From positions 1-64,000 of the forward strand of contig NZ_KB908058.1 of assembly GCF_000382325.1 (NCBI RefSeq): a DNA stretch of 64,000 nucleotides, given 5' to 3'. The notes beneath the pieces are model-generated. The model had not been told where the DNA came from and did no database searches. It worked only from the letters and a program-made list of their open reading frames with translations. Numbering within the stretch: the first letter of the stretch is position 1; each line of letters opens with the position of its first letter. A program made the translations under genes and the position numbers. Source of the DNA: Woodsholea maritima DSM 17123 (GTDB lineage Bacteria > Pseudomonadota > Alphaproteobacteria > Caulobacterales > Maricaulaceae). This document shows positions 45,241 to 55,100 of the stretch, one piece after another.

Positions 45241-45278
45241 AAAAAATGCCTCGGTCGGATCGGTCGGGGCATTTTTTT
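45241..45278 (+). terminator. Terminator of the gcv operon
   Basis: AAAAAATGCCTC pairs with GGGGCATTTTTT (one T-G wobble), followed by a T7 run. Confidence 0.85.
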
Positions 45279-45346
45279 GCTTAAAACACCGCTAGGGTGT
45301 GAAAAACGCATTGCAGGTTCAAGGCGGCTGCCTAAAGTGCGGATCT

Positions 45347-45964
45347 ATGACACAGAGCGTTTCTTTGATTTCAAAAGGCCTTAAAGGGCTAAACCGGATG
45401 TCACCCCCTGATTGGGTGTTCTATCCTCTCGTGGCCCTTGCCCTTGCCGGTTTGATTTGGGGCGCGATGAGCTATCGTCCAAACGCGGCACAAGCCGTGG
45501 TGACGGATCGTGTATTTCTGCTTGAAGGCCAAGCTTTGGCTCAACTCATCCCTGGACCTGGCACGCGTATGACCTTTTTGCCTTCGGGCTATGGCGTACC
45601 GGTCGCGCGGGTTTCCGCCTCTGCAACATTGGAAGCCGCCGGCGGGCTTTCTGCGGGTGTGGGTGCTTTCATTCCGCGCGAATTTGAAGACGCCGTGATC
45701 GCTAAACGGATCAAAGTCGAAGTGCTTGCCCAGGCCCTTGGCCAGGATCAAGTTGAATTGGCGATTGGCTATTTTACCACAGGCAATGGCGATTCGGGTT
45801 GGCAAACCCGGACTGTGGGTAATGTCCCCCAAAATGTCAGTTTTGAATGGCAAGTGCCCGAAGGTGATGCCAATGATAATGAATCCGTGGGGGTCTGGCC
45901 CGATGTCTCTGGTCAGGGGCAGGGTGTTTTAATTCAACGCATTCGCATTGAAATCCTCGATTGA
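45347..45964 (+). CDS. Single-span protein with beta-rich exported domain, unknown
   Basis: A 205-residue protein with one N-terminal membrane helix (VFYPLVALALAGLIWGAMSY) and a beta-rich domain outside (VARVSASATLEAAGGLSAGVG; FTTGNGDSGWQTRTVG). I do not recognise a family. The jelly-roll-like pattern suggests carbohydrate or envelope binding. It precedes the GT-C, GT2 and GtrA genes and may share their transcript. The ATG at 45347 is chosen over an upstream in-frame start. Confidence 0.55.
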   Translation: MTQSVSLISKGLKGLNRMSPPDWVFYPLVALALAGLIWGAMSYRPNAAQAVVTDRVFLLEGQALAQLIPGPGTRMTFLPSGYGVPVARVSASATLEAAGGLSAGVGAFIPREFEDAVIAKRIKVEVLAQALGQDQVELAIGYFTTGNGDSGWQTRTVGNVPQNVSFEWQVPEGDANDNESVGVWPDVSGQGQGVLIQRIRIEILD

Positions 45965-45974
45965 GGCCCTGGTT

Positions 45975-47543
45975 ATGTCATGGCTTCGTCAGTGGGTTTT
46001 TGATCATCCTTATCGGCTGATATTATTCGCGATTTTTGCCTTGGGGTGTGGGTTTATTGCGTTAAGCCCCCCTTTTGAAGGTTTTGATGAAACGGCCCAT
46101 TGGTCATCCTTGGCTAGGTGGGGCTTAGATGGGCGCATGCCGATCTATGGCCAGGATCGCTTAGACCAGGCGATTTATGACTATTCAGGCCCTTTACCCT
46201 ATTCTAGTGCGCTGCCGTTTGACGTGAATGGCGGGCAGACATATCACGATTTTGCCCCTAGCCAGAATGTTGGGCCTCACCATCAAACCCCGCCCCAAAA
46301 CACGCAGCCTACAGCGCATTTAAATTGGCAGGCTCAGCACCCCCCACTTTATTACCTGATTTTGCAACCTGTTTTCCAGCTCACGAAAAGCTGGAGCTGG
46401 GCGGATCATTTTCTGGCCCTGCGTATGATGAGTTGGATATTGGCCTTTAGTGGCTTGGTTATTGGTGTTGAGTTCACCAGGTGGGCTTGGCCAAACCTCA
46501 ATCAAGGCCAAGTGATGGTTCTGGCGGCTTGGCCCTTGCTGGTTCCGCAATTCATTCCAGAGATGGCGCGGTTGGGTAATGACAGCTTGTGTCTCCTATG
46601 CTTTGCCTTGGCCTGGGCGGCCTTATTAAAGCTGGAAGAGAATAAACGCCCTTTGCGCTGGGCGATCGTTTTGGGCCTCGCGTTGGGGGCGGGATTGTGG
46701 ACCAAGGCGTTCTTTATCCCGATCTCGGCCGGCTTGACCGTTTATATTGCGCTGCGTGCGTGGCAAACCGGTGGGCGCTATTGGCTGACCTATGGGGTCT
46801 TGGCTTTGGGCCTTGCCGGGCTGATTGGCGTGGGCTGGTATCTTTATAAATGGACCGCGTATGGCAATATCATCGGCGGCGATGAAATGCTGCAATTTGA
46901 TAAGGATGGCGGGGTTTTCCTCAACTTCCTGCGCGAAGTGACCCCCTTTGCCCTGGTGCGCGGCTATAGCGCGATCGCGGCGAGTTTTGTTTGGGCGGGT
47001 AGCTGGTCGCTGGCCCGCCCTGCAGAATGGATGCTGATCGGGCCCTGTGTGCTCGTCGCGGGTTTAGGTCTGCGTTGGGCGTGGCGATTGCGCCTGCAAA
47101 GACTGAAAGACGCTTTACCACTCTTCGTTCTGGTGCCCATGCTGGGTGGGCTCAGCTATCATATGATGCTGCGCATTGCGTTGACGGGTGAGGGGGTAGG
47201 GATACCGGGATGGTATCTACATATCTTGGCCCCTGCCTTGGCGCTTATTCTGGCTTTGGCCTGGCCACAAAAGGGCTGGCAGCGTTGGGGCGTATGGAGT
47301 TTGAGCGCCTATACGCTTGTTTTCACAGCCTGGGCATGGTTGCAGTTGCTGGCACTCTATTCAGGGTGCGCGATTAAACAGGCTGAGACCAAGCATATCG
47401 TGTGGCCGCAAGGGGCGTGCCTGATTGATCTGGCCCAGATGCAGAGCTTGGCTTACCCCTTTATGGGGTTTGGCTTTTTAGCCCTGGCGTGTTTTTTTTC
47501 AGGACTTGGTGCCTATATGTTGAAGCGACAAGCTGCGGCTTGA
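45975..47543 (+). CDS. GT-C-fold membrane glycosyltransferase (GT39-like)
   Basis: A 522-residue polytopic protein with about 11 helices. The first periplasmic loop has PPFEGFDETAHWSSL, and such an acidic DE/DD loop is the catalytic feature of GT-C enzymes that use polyprenyl-phosphate sugars. A later QHPPLYYLILQP (WQAQHPPLYYL) is typical of ArnT/PMT-like members. With the downstream GT2 and GtrA genes it forms the usual trio: GT2 makes undecaprenyl-phosphate sugar, GtrA flips it, GT-C transfers it. Acceptor unknown. The ATG at 45975 is preferred; the longer frame overlaps the previous gene. Confidence 0.78.
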   Translation: MSWLRQWVFDHPYRLILFAIFALGCGFIALSPPFEGFDETAHWSSLARWGLDGRMPIYGQDRLDQAIYDYSGPLPYSSALPFDVNGGQTYHDFAPSQNVGPHHQTPPQNTQPTAHLNWQAQHPPLYYLILQPVFQLTKSWSWADHFLALRMMSWILAFSGLVIGVEFTRWAWPNLNQGQVMVLAAWPLLVPQFIPEMARLGNDSLCLLCFALAWAALLKLEENKRPLRWAIVLGLALGAGLWTKAFFIPISAGLTVYIALRAWQTGGRYWLTYGVLALGLAGLIGVGWYLYKWTAYGNIIGGDEMLQFDKDGGVFLNFLREVTPFALVRGYSAIAASFVWAGSWSLARPAEWMLIGPCVLVAGLGLRWAWRLRLQRLKDALPLFVLVPMLGGLSYHMMLRIALTGEGVGIPGWYLHILAPALALILALAWPQKGWQRWGVWSLSAYTLVFTAWAWLQLLALYSGCAIKQAETKHIVWPQGACLIDLAQMQSLAYPFMGFGFLALACFFSGLGAYMLKRQAAA

Positions 47544-47553
47544 GGGGGAAATC

Positions 47554-48513
47554 GTGTCTGTCGATTTAAACGCGTATCGCCTTGCGATTTTACTGCCTGC
47601 TTATAACGAAGCGCTGTCTATCGAAGCTGTCATTGACAAGGCGCGCGCCGTTCTGCCGCGCGCTGACATCTATGTCTTTGATAATAACTCTAGCGATAAT
47701 ACCTCTGACTTGGCGCGTAAGGCCGGTGCGATCGTGCGTTTTGAGCCCCATCAAGGTAAGGGCGAGGTTGTGCGCCGGATGTTTGGCGACATTGATGCTG
47801 ACATTTATGTCATGGTTGATGCGGATTTGACCTATGATTTTGACCGCGCACCTGACTTGATTGAGCGACTAATCCTTAACCATCTCGATATGGTGGTGGG
47901 TGCGCGCGTGCCTGACCATGATGAGGTTCACCGTAAGGGCCATACCTTTGGGAATAAGATCTTCAATCAGGTGGTGGAATTACTATTTGGGTGCCAGTTT
48001 CAGGATATTTTTTCGGGCTTTAGGGTCTTCTCGCGGCGCTTCGTCAAAAGCTTTCCGGCTCAATCCCAGGGTTTCGATATTGAAACGGAAATGACGATCC
48101 ATGCCCTTGAAATGCGCCTGCCGTGTGATGAAGTGCCAACGGCGTTTAAAGAGCGCGTTGAGGGCAGTCATAGCAAGCTCAAAACCTTACAGGATGGATC
48201 CTTGATCCTGTTTCGTATTTTCCAGCTTTTGAAAGATCACCGCCCCACCTTGTTTTTTGGCGTCATCAGCATGGCGTGCATTCTAGCAAGCCTGGTCGTT
48301 GGGGCGCCGGTCATCATTGAATATTTCCAAACCGGCTTGGTGCCTAAACTTCCGTCTGCCGTGCTGGCCGTTGGCCTGATGATGCTTAGTGCGGTTAACT
48401 TCACCGCCGGTTTGATTTTAGGAACAGTGTCGCGAGGGCATAAAAACGTAAAGCGTTTTGCCTATTTAGCCATTCCTGTTTTACCGGTGCATCTTAAAGA
48501 TCCCCACCCATGA
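47554..48513 (+). CDS. GT2 polyprenyl-phosphate glycosyltransferase
   Basis: A family-2 glycosyltransferase of 319 residues, probably making a polyprenyl-phosphate-linked sugar. The nucleotide-sugar region is ILLPAYNEALSIEAVI, YVFDNNSSDNTSDLA, and the metal motif VDADLTYDF. The FGCQFQDIFSGFRVFSRR and GFDIETEM regions match DPM1/GtrB-like enzymes. Two membrane helices lie at the C-terminus (about 240-300). Start is a GTG at 47554 after GAGGGGG. It overlaps gtrA. Confidence 0.88.
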   Translation: MSVDLNAYRLAILLPAYNEALSIEAVIDKARAVLPRADIYVFDNNSSDNTSDLARKAGAIVRFEPHQGKGEVVRRMFGDIDADIYVMVDADLTYDFDRAPDLIERLILNHLDMVVGARVPDHDEVHRKGHTFGNKIFNQVVELLFGCQFQDIFSGFRVFSRRFVKSFPAQSQGFDIETEMTIHALEMRLPCDEVPTAFKERVEGSHSKLKTLQDGSLILFRIFQLLKDHRPTLFFGVISMACILASLVVGAPVIIEYFQTGLVPKLPSAVLAVGLMMLSAVNFTAGLILGTVSRGHKNVKRFAYLAIPVLPVHLKDPHP

Positions 48514-48911
48514 TCGGCGCGCATTCTGGGCGCATCTTGAAGTTCGCCTTCGCCGGTGGGCTAGGTTTTCTATGCGATAGTGCGATCACGTTGAGCCTGA
48601 CGCATTTTGAGCTTGTTAACCCCTATCTTGCGCGCGCCCTTGCGTTTATCGCTGCAGTGGTGCTGACTTGGGTGCTTAATCGCTTTGTGACCTTTGCGGG
48701 GCGAAGAGAAACGGTCCCACTTTGGCGTCAATTTTTGCGATATGTCGCGGCGCAAATCGGGGGGCTTACGCTCAACTTTGTCGCTTACAGCCTCATCGTT
48801 GTGATCTTTGGGTCCACTCAGTTTGTGATTGTTATGGCTTTGATGAGTGGATCTGCCCTGGCGATGGGGATCAATTACCTACTGGCCCATTTTTGGGTGT
48901 TCAAAGCCTAG
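48510..48911 (+). CDS. gtrA: GtrA-family membrane protein
   Basis: A 133-residue GtrA-like protein with four membrane helices, thought to flip polyprenyl-phosphate sugars. Typical features are KFAFAGGLGFLCDSAITLSL and LTWVLNRFVTFAGRRE, and a C-terminal NYLLAHFWVF. It starts inside the GT2 stop (ATGA), giving a tightly coupled pair. The hairpin at 48925-48947 follows but lacks a T run. Confidence 0.88.
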   Translation: MIGAHSGRILKFAFAGGLGFLCDSAITLSLTHFELVNPYLARALAFIAAVVLTWVLNRFVTFAGRRETVPLWRQFLRYVAAQIGGLTLNFVAYSLIVVIFGSTQFVIVMALMSGSALAMGINYLLAHFWVFKA

Positions 48912-49065
48912 GTCAAAAACTAAATGTGGCGCGGGATTGGCGCCACACCGCCCGCAAAAAGACATGGATTCTTCACATCCACTGCTTATGTAAGCATATG
49001 AAGCCTTGTAAGCAGGGCGAGAGTACCCAAAATGATCCTAAGAGTGGGGATCTGATAACAATAAG

Positions 49066-49350
49066 GTGGTTGGTGTGGCCCTAAACGAGTCCACGAATGG
49101 ATGGTCGAAACATCCTATTGCTGGTGTTGTAACCGTTATCGCCCGGGCGATAGGGGCGGCCTTTGCCTTGTTTTTAATGGCGATTTCTATTCCGCTCTTC
49201 TTTATTCCCTTACCCTTTGGCTTACCGCTGTTTGTGATTTCGCTGATTATCCTAGCGGCCACGTCAACGCGCGCTCATACCTTCATCACGACGACGTTGA
49301 AGCGTTTTCCCTGGGTTTGGAATAAGCTCAAAGGCGCATTTGGTGAATAA
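49066..49350 (+). CDS. Small two-helix membrane protein
   Basis: A 94-residue protein with a long hydrophobic segment (about 18-64, IARAIGAAFALFLMAISIPLF then PFGLPLFVISLIILAA) that can form two helices. A Pro/Gly-rich turn IPLPFGLPL recalls PGPGW-type small membrane proteins. Start is uncertain: GTG at 49066, or GTG at 49075. Function unknown. It ends before the shared terminator. Confidence 0.65.
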   Translation: MVGVALNESTNGWSKHPIAGVVTVIARAIGAAFALFLMAISIPLFFIPLPFGLPLFVISLIILAATSTRAHTFITTTLKRFPWVWNKLKGAFGE

Positions 49351-49376
49351 AAAGCCCTGACATTTAGGTAAAAGAA

Positions 49377-49400
49377 AAGGCGCATCGAACGATGCGCCTT
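49377..49400. terminator. Bidirectional terminator
   Basis: AAGGCGCATC pairs with GATGCGCCTT around a GAAC loop. It is between the convergent small membrane-protein gene and atpF, with T-rich flanks. Confidence 0.8.
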
Positions 49401-49426
49401 CATTCTTTGTACCTACAGAACTGAGA

Positions 49427-49912
49427 CTAGTTCAGACTGTCGCCTAATATGGCCGTGTCAGCCTTCACCAGCGCGTTGCGTTGCGTCTTGGTGAGGGTGG
49501 TCTGCAGAAGGCCTTTGGTCGCTTCTACGGCCAAATCAGCGGCCATCTGGCGCACTTCCTTGGTCGCTTGGGCTTCGGCTTGAGCGATACGCTGTTCAGC
49601 CATCTGGGTGCGACGCTCAATGCGTTGCGCGAGCTCAAGCTTGGCATTCTCGCGCAGGTGTTCGGCTTCGGCTTTGGCTTGCTCAATGATCGCTTCAGCT
49701 TCCGCTTCGGCTTCGCGCGCGCGGCGCTCATAAGTCGCCAGCATTTCCTGGGCTTCTTCACGCAGGCGGCGTGCCTCGTCCAGTTCTTTGCGGATGCCTT
49801 CAGCGCGATCATCCAACGCTTTGGCGATGGCCTTGGGCGCACCGACGAAGACGATCACGACGAAAAAGACGATCAGCGAAAGGAAAGCCCAAAAAGTTGG
49901 ATCCTGAAACAT
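49427..49912 (-). CDS. atpF: ATP synthase F0 subunit b
   Basis: Subunit b of the F0 sector, 161 residues: one N-terminal membrane helix (FWAFLSLIVFFVVIVFVG) and a long charged coiled coil to the C-terminus (REEAQEMLATYERRAREAEAEA). It forms the peripheral stalk together with the b' subunit just upstream. Last gene of the atpI-B-E-b'-b operon. F1 genes are not in the window, which is the normal split arrangement of alphaproteobacteria. Confidence 0.93.
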   Translation of the reverse strand: MFQDPTFWAFLSLIVFFVVIVFVGAPKAIAKALDDRAEGIRKELDEARRLREEAQEMLATYERRAREAEAEAEAIIEQAKAEAEHLRENAKLELAQRIERRTQMAEQRIAQAEAQATKEVRQMAADLAVEATKGLLQTTLTKTQRNALVKADTAILGDSLN

Positions 49913-49915
49913 GGT

Positions 49916-50467
49916 TTAGGCTCCCTGTTTGGCTTTGGCGACGGCCTTTTGGGCGTCCGCTTCGGCAACATCAAGTTGGGTCAATTGTGCAGAAATCGCG
50001 ATCGCGGTTTCAGCCGCAATAGCATCGACTTCGGCCAAGGCTTTGTCTTTAGCCTCTTGAATGCGGGCTTCAGCGTCGCTGGCCTGAGCATCCAATTTCG
50101 CGTCAACCTCTGCGGTTTCTTCGGTGATTTTCGCGTCGACCTGGGCTTTAGCCTCAGCGGCCAGGCCATGGGCCTTGGTGCGCGCTTCAGCCAGGGCCTG
50201 CTCGTAATTGCGCACGGCTTCGTCAGCCTGGCTTTTCATGCTGGCAGCGGCGTCCAAATCGTCGGCGATACGGTCACGACGCTCCTCGATGGCAGAACCG
50301 ATCCGCGGCAAGACCCACTTTGATAAAAGTAGGTAAAGCACAGCGAAGGTGATCGCGAGCCAGAAGAGCTGTGAAGCAAAATAAGTAGGGTCAAAGGGCG
50401 GAAATGCGCTTTGCGCCGCGTGGGCGGCATGTTCAGCGGTATGCCCGTGTTGTTCCGGCGCCGTCAC
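49916..50467 (-). CDS. atpF2: ATP synthase F0 subunit b'
   Basis: Divergent second b subunit of 183 residues, typical of photosynthetic and alphaproteobacterial ATP synthases, which form a b/b' heterodimer stalk. It has an N-terminal tail (HTAEHAAHAAQSAFPPF), a membrane helix (FWLAITFAVLYLLLSKWVLP) and a charged coiled coil. The start is a GTG at 50467 with GGGGAGG upstream. It lies 3 bases from atpF. Confidence 0.92.
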   Translation of the reverse strand: MTAPEQHGHTAEHAAHAAQSAFPPFDPTYFASQLFWLAITFAVLYLLLSKWVLPRIGSAIEERRDRIADDLDAAASMKSQADEAVRNYEQALAEARTKAHGLAAEAKAQVDAKITEETAEVDAKLDAQASDAEARIQEAKDKALAEVDAIAAETAIAISAQLTQLDVAEADAQKAVAKAKQGA

Positions 50468-50539
50468 GGCATCCTCCCCGAGAATAGAAGGCCAAGAGAA
50501 GTATAAGGGAGACTCATAGAAGCCTCATGTGAACGCTCG

Positions 50540-50580
50540 AAGCCGAAGCCAACCCGCATATGGGGCTGAGGCTTCGGCTT
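50540..50580 (-). other. Intercistronic hairpin between atpE and b'
   Basis: AAGCCGAAGCC (50540-50550) and GGCTTCGGCTT (50570-50580) form an 11-base-pair stem with a 19-base loop, 32 bases after the atpE stop. No T run follows, so it is more likely an mRNA-stability or processing element that helps raise c-subunit output than a terminator. Confidence 0.55.
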
Positions 50581-50611
50581 GGAGGCGATCATCAACTGTC
50601 AGACGTGGGTC

Positions 50612-50839
50612 TTATACCACGAACAGCAAAAGCAGAGCGATGAGCAAAGAGAAAATGCCCAAAGCTTCGGTTACGGCGAAGCCGAAGATCAAGTTACCGA
50701 ACTGAGATTGTGCGGCAGATGGGTTGCGTAGGGCGCCGGTCAAGAAGCTGGCGAAGATGTTACCCACGCCCAGGGCTGCGCCCAGCATACCAAAACAGGC
50801 CAGGCCAGCACCGATGTATTTTGCGGCTTCTGCTTCCAT
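50612..50839 (-). CDS. atpE: ATP synthase F0 subunit c
   Basis: The 75-residue ring subunit with two helices. The proton-carrying acid is in the second helix ([22 protein letters not shown], Glu in TEA), and the loop reads [13 protein letters not shown]. The Gly-rich GAALGVGN pattern in helix 1 is typical. Proton rather than sodium use is likely, as the Na+ signature residues are not obvious. Confidence 0.96.
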   Translation of the reverse strand: MEAEAAKYIGAGLACFGMLGAALGVGNIFASFLTGALRNPSAAQSQFGNLIFGFAVTEALGIFSLLIALLLLFVV

Positions 50840-50912
50840 GTCGATACTCCTTTAGATGATCGCTATTGGATTGGAAAAGTGAAGAAGGTGATACTTGGTC
50901 CTGGATAATCGT

Positions 50913-51689
50913 CTAGTGGCCAGGATGCAAAGCATCATTGAGGTAAATGCAGGTCAGAACGGCAAAGACGTAGGCCTGCAAGAACGCAACCAGGAATTCC
51001 AGCGAGGTCAAAGCGACCGCCATCGCGAAAGGCAAAATGCCTGCGATTGCCAGACCACCGCCTGCTGCGCCCAGCATGACCACGAAACCGGCAAACACTT
51101 TCAACAGGATGTGCCCGGCCAACATGTTGGCAAACAGACGAACACCCAAGGTGATAGGCCGAGAGATGAAAGAAATCAGCTCAATCGGGGTCAACAGGAC
51201 GTATAGCGGCCATGGCACGCCAGCGGGAAACAGGAATGAGAAGAATTTCAGCCCGTGCTTATAGATGCCAAATCCCATCACCGTCAGGATCACGATCATC
51301 GCCAGCGCAAAGGTGACAATGATGTGAGAGGTGAAGGTAAAGCCGTGGAAGCCCGGAGCCGGGAAGTAAGGGAACATGCCCAGCATGTTACCCATCAAGA
51401 TAAAGGTGAAGAGGGTGAAGACCAGCGGGAAGAAACGCAGACCCTCATTACCCGTTGTCGAGCGGATCATACCGGCGACAAATTCATAGAGCATTTCGGC
51501 GACCGATTGCGCGCGCCCAGGCACCAGCGCGGCGCGGCCCATGGCCATCCATAACAGGCCTGTCACCAAAACGGCAGACAAAACCATAAAATAGCTGGAA
51601 TTGGTGAAAGACAGATCAATGCCATTCAGGTCAAAATTGAACACTGGATGGATTTCAAACTGCTTGATCGGATTCGTCGCGTCCGCCAC
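50913..51689 (-). CDS. atpB: ATP synthase F0 subunit a
   Basis: Subunit a, the proton channel, 258 residues from a GTG at 51689. That start has AAGGG six bases upstream; the frame can be read from a TTG at 51728 but no ribosome site precedes it. The key arginine helix is TLGVRLFANMLAGHILLKV (Arg in GVRLFAN) and the C-terminal helix has LEFLVAFLQAYVFAVLTCIYLND. Length fits alphaproteobacterial AtpB. Confidence 0.95.
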   Translation of the reverse strand: MADATNPIKQFEIHPVFNFDLNGIDLSFTNSSYFMVLSAVLVTGLLWMAMGRAALVPGRAQSVAEMLYEFVAGMIRSTTGNEGLRFFPLVFTLFTFILMGNMLGMFPYFPAPGFHGFTFTSHIIVTFALAMIVILTVMGFGIYKHGLKFFSFLFPAGVPWPLYVLLTPIELISFISRPITLGVRLFANMLAGHILLKVFAGFVVMLGAAGGGLAIAGILPFAMAVALTSLEFLVAFLQAYVFAVLTCIYLNDALHPGH

Positions 51690-51733
51690 GTCCAGCCCTT
51701 CGACGGGTTGCCCCGCCGCCTCTATCAAAAAAC

Positions 51734-52057
51734 CTACTGGGGTTTATCGGAAGATTCGCCCGATTGCCCAGCATTAACCTCTGCTGCAGCGCGAACTACA
51801 TTTAAAGTGCCCGCTGCGAAACCTAAAAGTACACCCGCCAAGATCCCAAACGGGCTCCAGCCGAAAAGCCGGTCTGCGCCATAGCCTAAGGCCGCGCCAA
51901 CCAGAACCCCGGCTGCAAACTCTGTCCCATAGCGCATACCGAGCGCCCATCCATTGGGGCTTGCATTGCGCTTGGCGTCTTCGGCGCGACGAGCGGCGAG
52001 CTTAGCGTTAAGGCGTCGCTCGAAATCCGTATCGTCCTCAGACGGGGGTTTGGGCAT
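51734..52057 (-). CDS. atpI: AtpI, ATP synthase accessory protein
   Basis: A 107-residue AtpI-type protein, first gene of the F0 operon, thought to assist c-ring assembly. It has a charged N-terminus, then two membrane helices (YGTEFAAGVLVGAALGYGADR and PFGILAGVLLGFAAGTLNVVR), the standard plan. AAGGG lies six bases before the ATG at 52057, which makes it preferable to ATGs at 52075 and 52096. Confidence 0.85.
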   Translation of the reverse strand: MPKPPSEDDTDFERRLNAKLAARRAEDAKRNASPNGWALGMRYGTEFAAGVLVGAALGYGADRLFGWSPFGILAGVLLGFAAGTLNVVRAAAEVNAGQSGESSDKPQ

Positions 52058-52119
52058 GATAGACCCTTGAGACATGGCGGTTTGCACACCTATCAAATCG
52101 CTCTGATAGGCGCGCGCAC

Positions 52120-52146
52120 CCTATAAGCGGGTCTAAATACTGTCAA
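52120..52146 (-). promoter_or_regulatory. Candidate atp operon promoter
   Basis: On the minus strand a perfect TTGACA (52146-52141) precedes TATAGG (52125-52120) with 15 bases between, about 63 bases ahead of atpI. The short spacer makes the -10 assignment uncertain. Confidence 0.4.
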
Positions 52147-52194
52147 GCAAGACAAGTGTGTATGCAAGGCTTTGAAAAATTTGGTTTTCGCCGA

Positions 52195-55100
52195 TTATTC
52201 TGCAGCCAGCAGTTTTTCTGCCGCTTTAAGATCTACACTGACGAGCTGCGAGACGCCGCGTTCGCCCATCGTGACCCCGAATAATCGGTCCATACGCGCC
52301 ATGGTGACCGGGTTATGGGTGATGGTCAAAAACCGGGTCTTGGTGAGGGTGCGCATATGCTCCAGCATTCGGCAAAAGCGATCGACATTGGCATCATCCA
52401 AGGGCGCATCCACCTCGTCGAGCACACAGACTGGCGCAGGATTAGAGAGGAAGACCGCAAAGATCAGCGCGGCCGCTGTCAGCGCCTGCTCCCCGCCTGA
52501 CATCAAATTCATATTGTCGAGCTTTTTGCCTGGCGGGCAGGCGAAAATCTCCAGCCCGGCTTCTAAAGGGTCATCATGTTCTGTCAGGCGTAATTCAGCA
52601 TGGCCCCCGCCAAACAAGGTCACGAATAAGTCTTTGAAATGGCCGTGAACGACATCAAAAGCCTCGAGCAGGCGCGCACGTCCCTCGCGGCTTAAAGTAT
52701 CCACAGCTTTTCTTAGGCGCGCGACCGCTTCGATCAAGTCATCGCGCTCGGTGATCAGGTTTTGGCGCTCTTCATCCAGAGTAGTCGCCTCTTCCTCAGC
52801 GCGCAGATTCACTGCGCCCAGGCGTTCACGCGCCTCGCGTAGCTCACGCACGCGGCGATCCAGCTCGCTGGCGCTTAAGTGCGCGAATTCGCTGTTTTGA
52901 GCCTCTTGAGCCAGCTTGGCCGGGGGCTCGCCGATCGTGTCCTCAGCCTCTTCCATCAAGTCGTTGAGGCGTTCGCGGGCATTTTTGAGTTTTTCCACCG
53001 CCACAGCGCGTTTTTCGCGCGCGCTGCCGGCTTCTTTTTCGGCTTGACGCAGGTGAAGATCGGCTTCGCGCAGATCGGCCTCCGCGCGCACCACTTGATC
53101 GCGGGCATGGCGCGCATCTGATTCGGCCTTGACCAAGCGCTCGAGCAGAGCGTTGCGTGCGCCCGCGCATTGCTCGGGCTTATCCATCGCAGCCGCAAAG
53201 GCGGCCTCGGTCTCAGTGCGTTCGGCTTGTGCCGCTTGCATATGGCTGTGGGCTTTATCCTGGCGGGCCTGCCAGTCATCGCGCTCGCGTTCCAGGGCTT
53301 TGAGGCGATGGGCGCGGCTTTGGGCTTCGCGTTTGAGTGATTCTAACGCGGCACGGGTATCGGCGGCGGCGGCGCGTGCACGGTCGGCCGCCTCGCGCGC
53401 GCGCTCCACCCCATCCGGGGCGGGCAGGGCCGTTTGCGCGGCGACCATACGCGCTTGGGCTTCACTCAGCTCGGTTTTGGCTTGGGCGATTTGATCCGTG
53501 ATCTGGCTTTGATTAAACGCCGCGCTATGAAGTTGCGCTTCCTGGCGCGCCAGGCGGGTTTGTTCTTGATTGAAGTGAGCTTCCTGGGTGCGCAAAGTCT
53601 GCTCAGCGGCTTTTGCGGCGTTGCGCGCGGTATTTAAAGCCTCTTGATGAGCGTTAAGCTGGGCGCGCAGGCGCGAGAGGGTATCGCGCGTCTCATCGCG
53701 TAGGCGCGTTGCGCGTGATATGTCGCCCTCTAAGGCTTTGACCCGATTTTGCGTTTCCAAGCGCGCGGCCGCCGCAGAGGGCGCAGACGCGCTTTGCATA
53801 AAGCCATCCCAGCGCGCCAAGGCCCCCTCGCGGGTCACCAGACGTTGACCGGTTTTAAGCTGGTGGGAAAGGGCCTCAAACTCTTCAACTTCAACCACAC
53901 CAATGGCGCTTAGGCGTGCGGCCAGTTCTGCCGGTGCATCGACAAATTGACCCAAATGGGCCACGCCTTCGGGTAGGCTCGCGGCGCATGATGCGCCCAA
54001 GCGCCAATAGCGCGGCGCATGGGGATCCAGCGCGGCGTTCAAATCTTCGCCCAACGCCGCCGCCAGTGCCTTTTCATAACCCGGTTGGGCGCGCACATGA
54101 TCCAAAATCGGGCTAAAGCCCTCATCGGCGCGCACCAAAAGGCGTTCTAAACTGGTCTTTTCCTTTTCCAGCGCGGACAGCTCACCGCTGGCATCGCGCG
54201 CCGCATCATCGCCGCTGCGCACTTTATGTTCCAGCTCCGGGCGCTCTGCCTCTAACGCCTCTAAGTGCTGGCGCGCCTGATCCAGCGCTGTGCGATGCTG
54301 ATTGAGTTGCGCTTCCAAGGCGGGAATATCCCCGGCCCCTTGGGATTTCAATGTCTCGATCTGACGCTCAACCTGGCTCAAATCGGTGTGTAAGCGGGTC
54401 AGGCGGTGATCGGCCTGACGGCTTTCACGCTGGGCGCTTTCAAAGGCGGCCTTGGCTTGCGCCCCCTCGCTGGCGCGTGCATCCAGCAGCTTTTCCGCAT
54501 CCGCCCTTTGTTTTTCAGCATGCAAGGTCGCAGCATTGGCGCGTTGCAGGGCAGGGCCTTCGCCCTGTTGCTCCTCGACCAAGCGGGCGATAGCGCGGTT
54601 CAGGCGATCAAGGCTATGTTGCGCTTCCTGGGTCAGGTCACGTTCGCGGCCCAAGGCTTTATCCAACTCGCCAAGGCGGGCCTCTAACCGGGTAAGCGTG
54701 GCGCGGGCCTCAGCCTCATCACGCTCCAGCCGGTCACGCTCTTTTTCAATCTCGCGTTGGGCGGCGCTGGTCTCCCGCTCAAGGGTGCGAAGGGGATCGA
54801 GCGAACTGATCAAGGCTTCGGTGCGATGGGTGGCGTTGGCTTGGGCAACGAGTGCCGATTGCACAGCCTTTTCACACGCTTCGCTGTCGCTTTGGGCTGT
54901 CTCAATATGGGACGCGGCCTCTTCCAGGCGATGAACCCAGATCAGAATCTCAAAATGGCGCAGCGATTGAGATAGCTCGCGATAGCGCCCGGCCTGTTTG
55001 GCTTGGCGTTGCAGGGCATTATACTGCGCATTGAGGCCATCGACGACATCTTGCAGGCGCTCTAAATTGGTCTCCGCCGCTTTCAGGCGTAGCTCCGCCT

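Noticed and set aside
48925-48947. Stem TGTGGCGC/GCGCCACA after gtrA as a terminator
   Set aside because: No T run on the plus strand, so it is not counted as an intrinsic terminator.
48924-49001. 25-codon open frame between gtrA and the small membrane gene
   Set aside because: No ribosome site, overlaps a hairpin, no recognisable feature.
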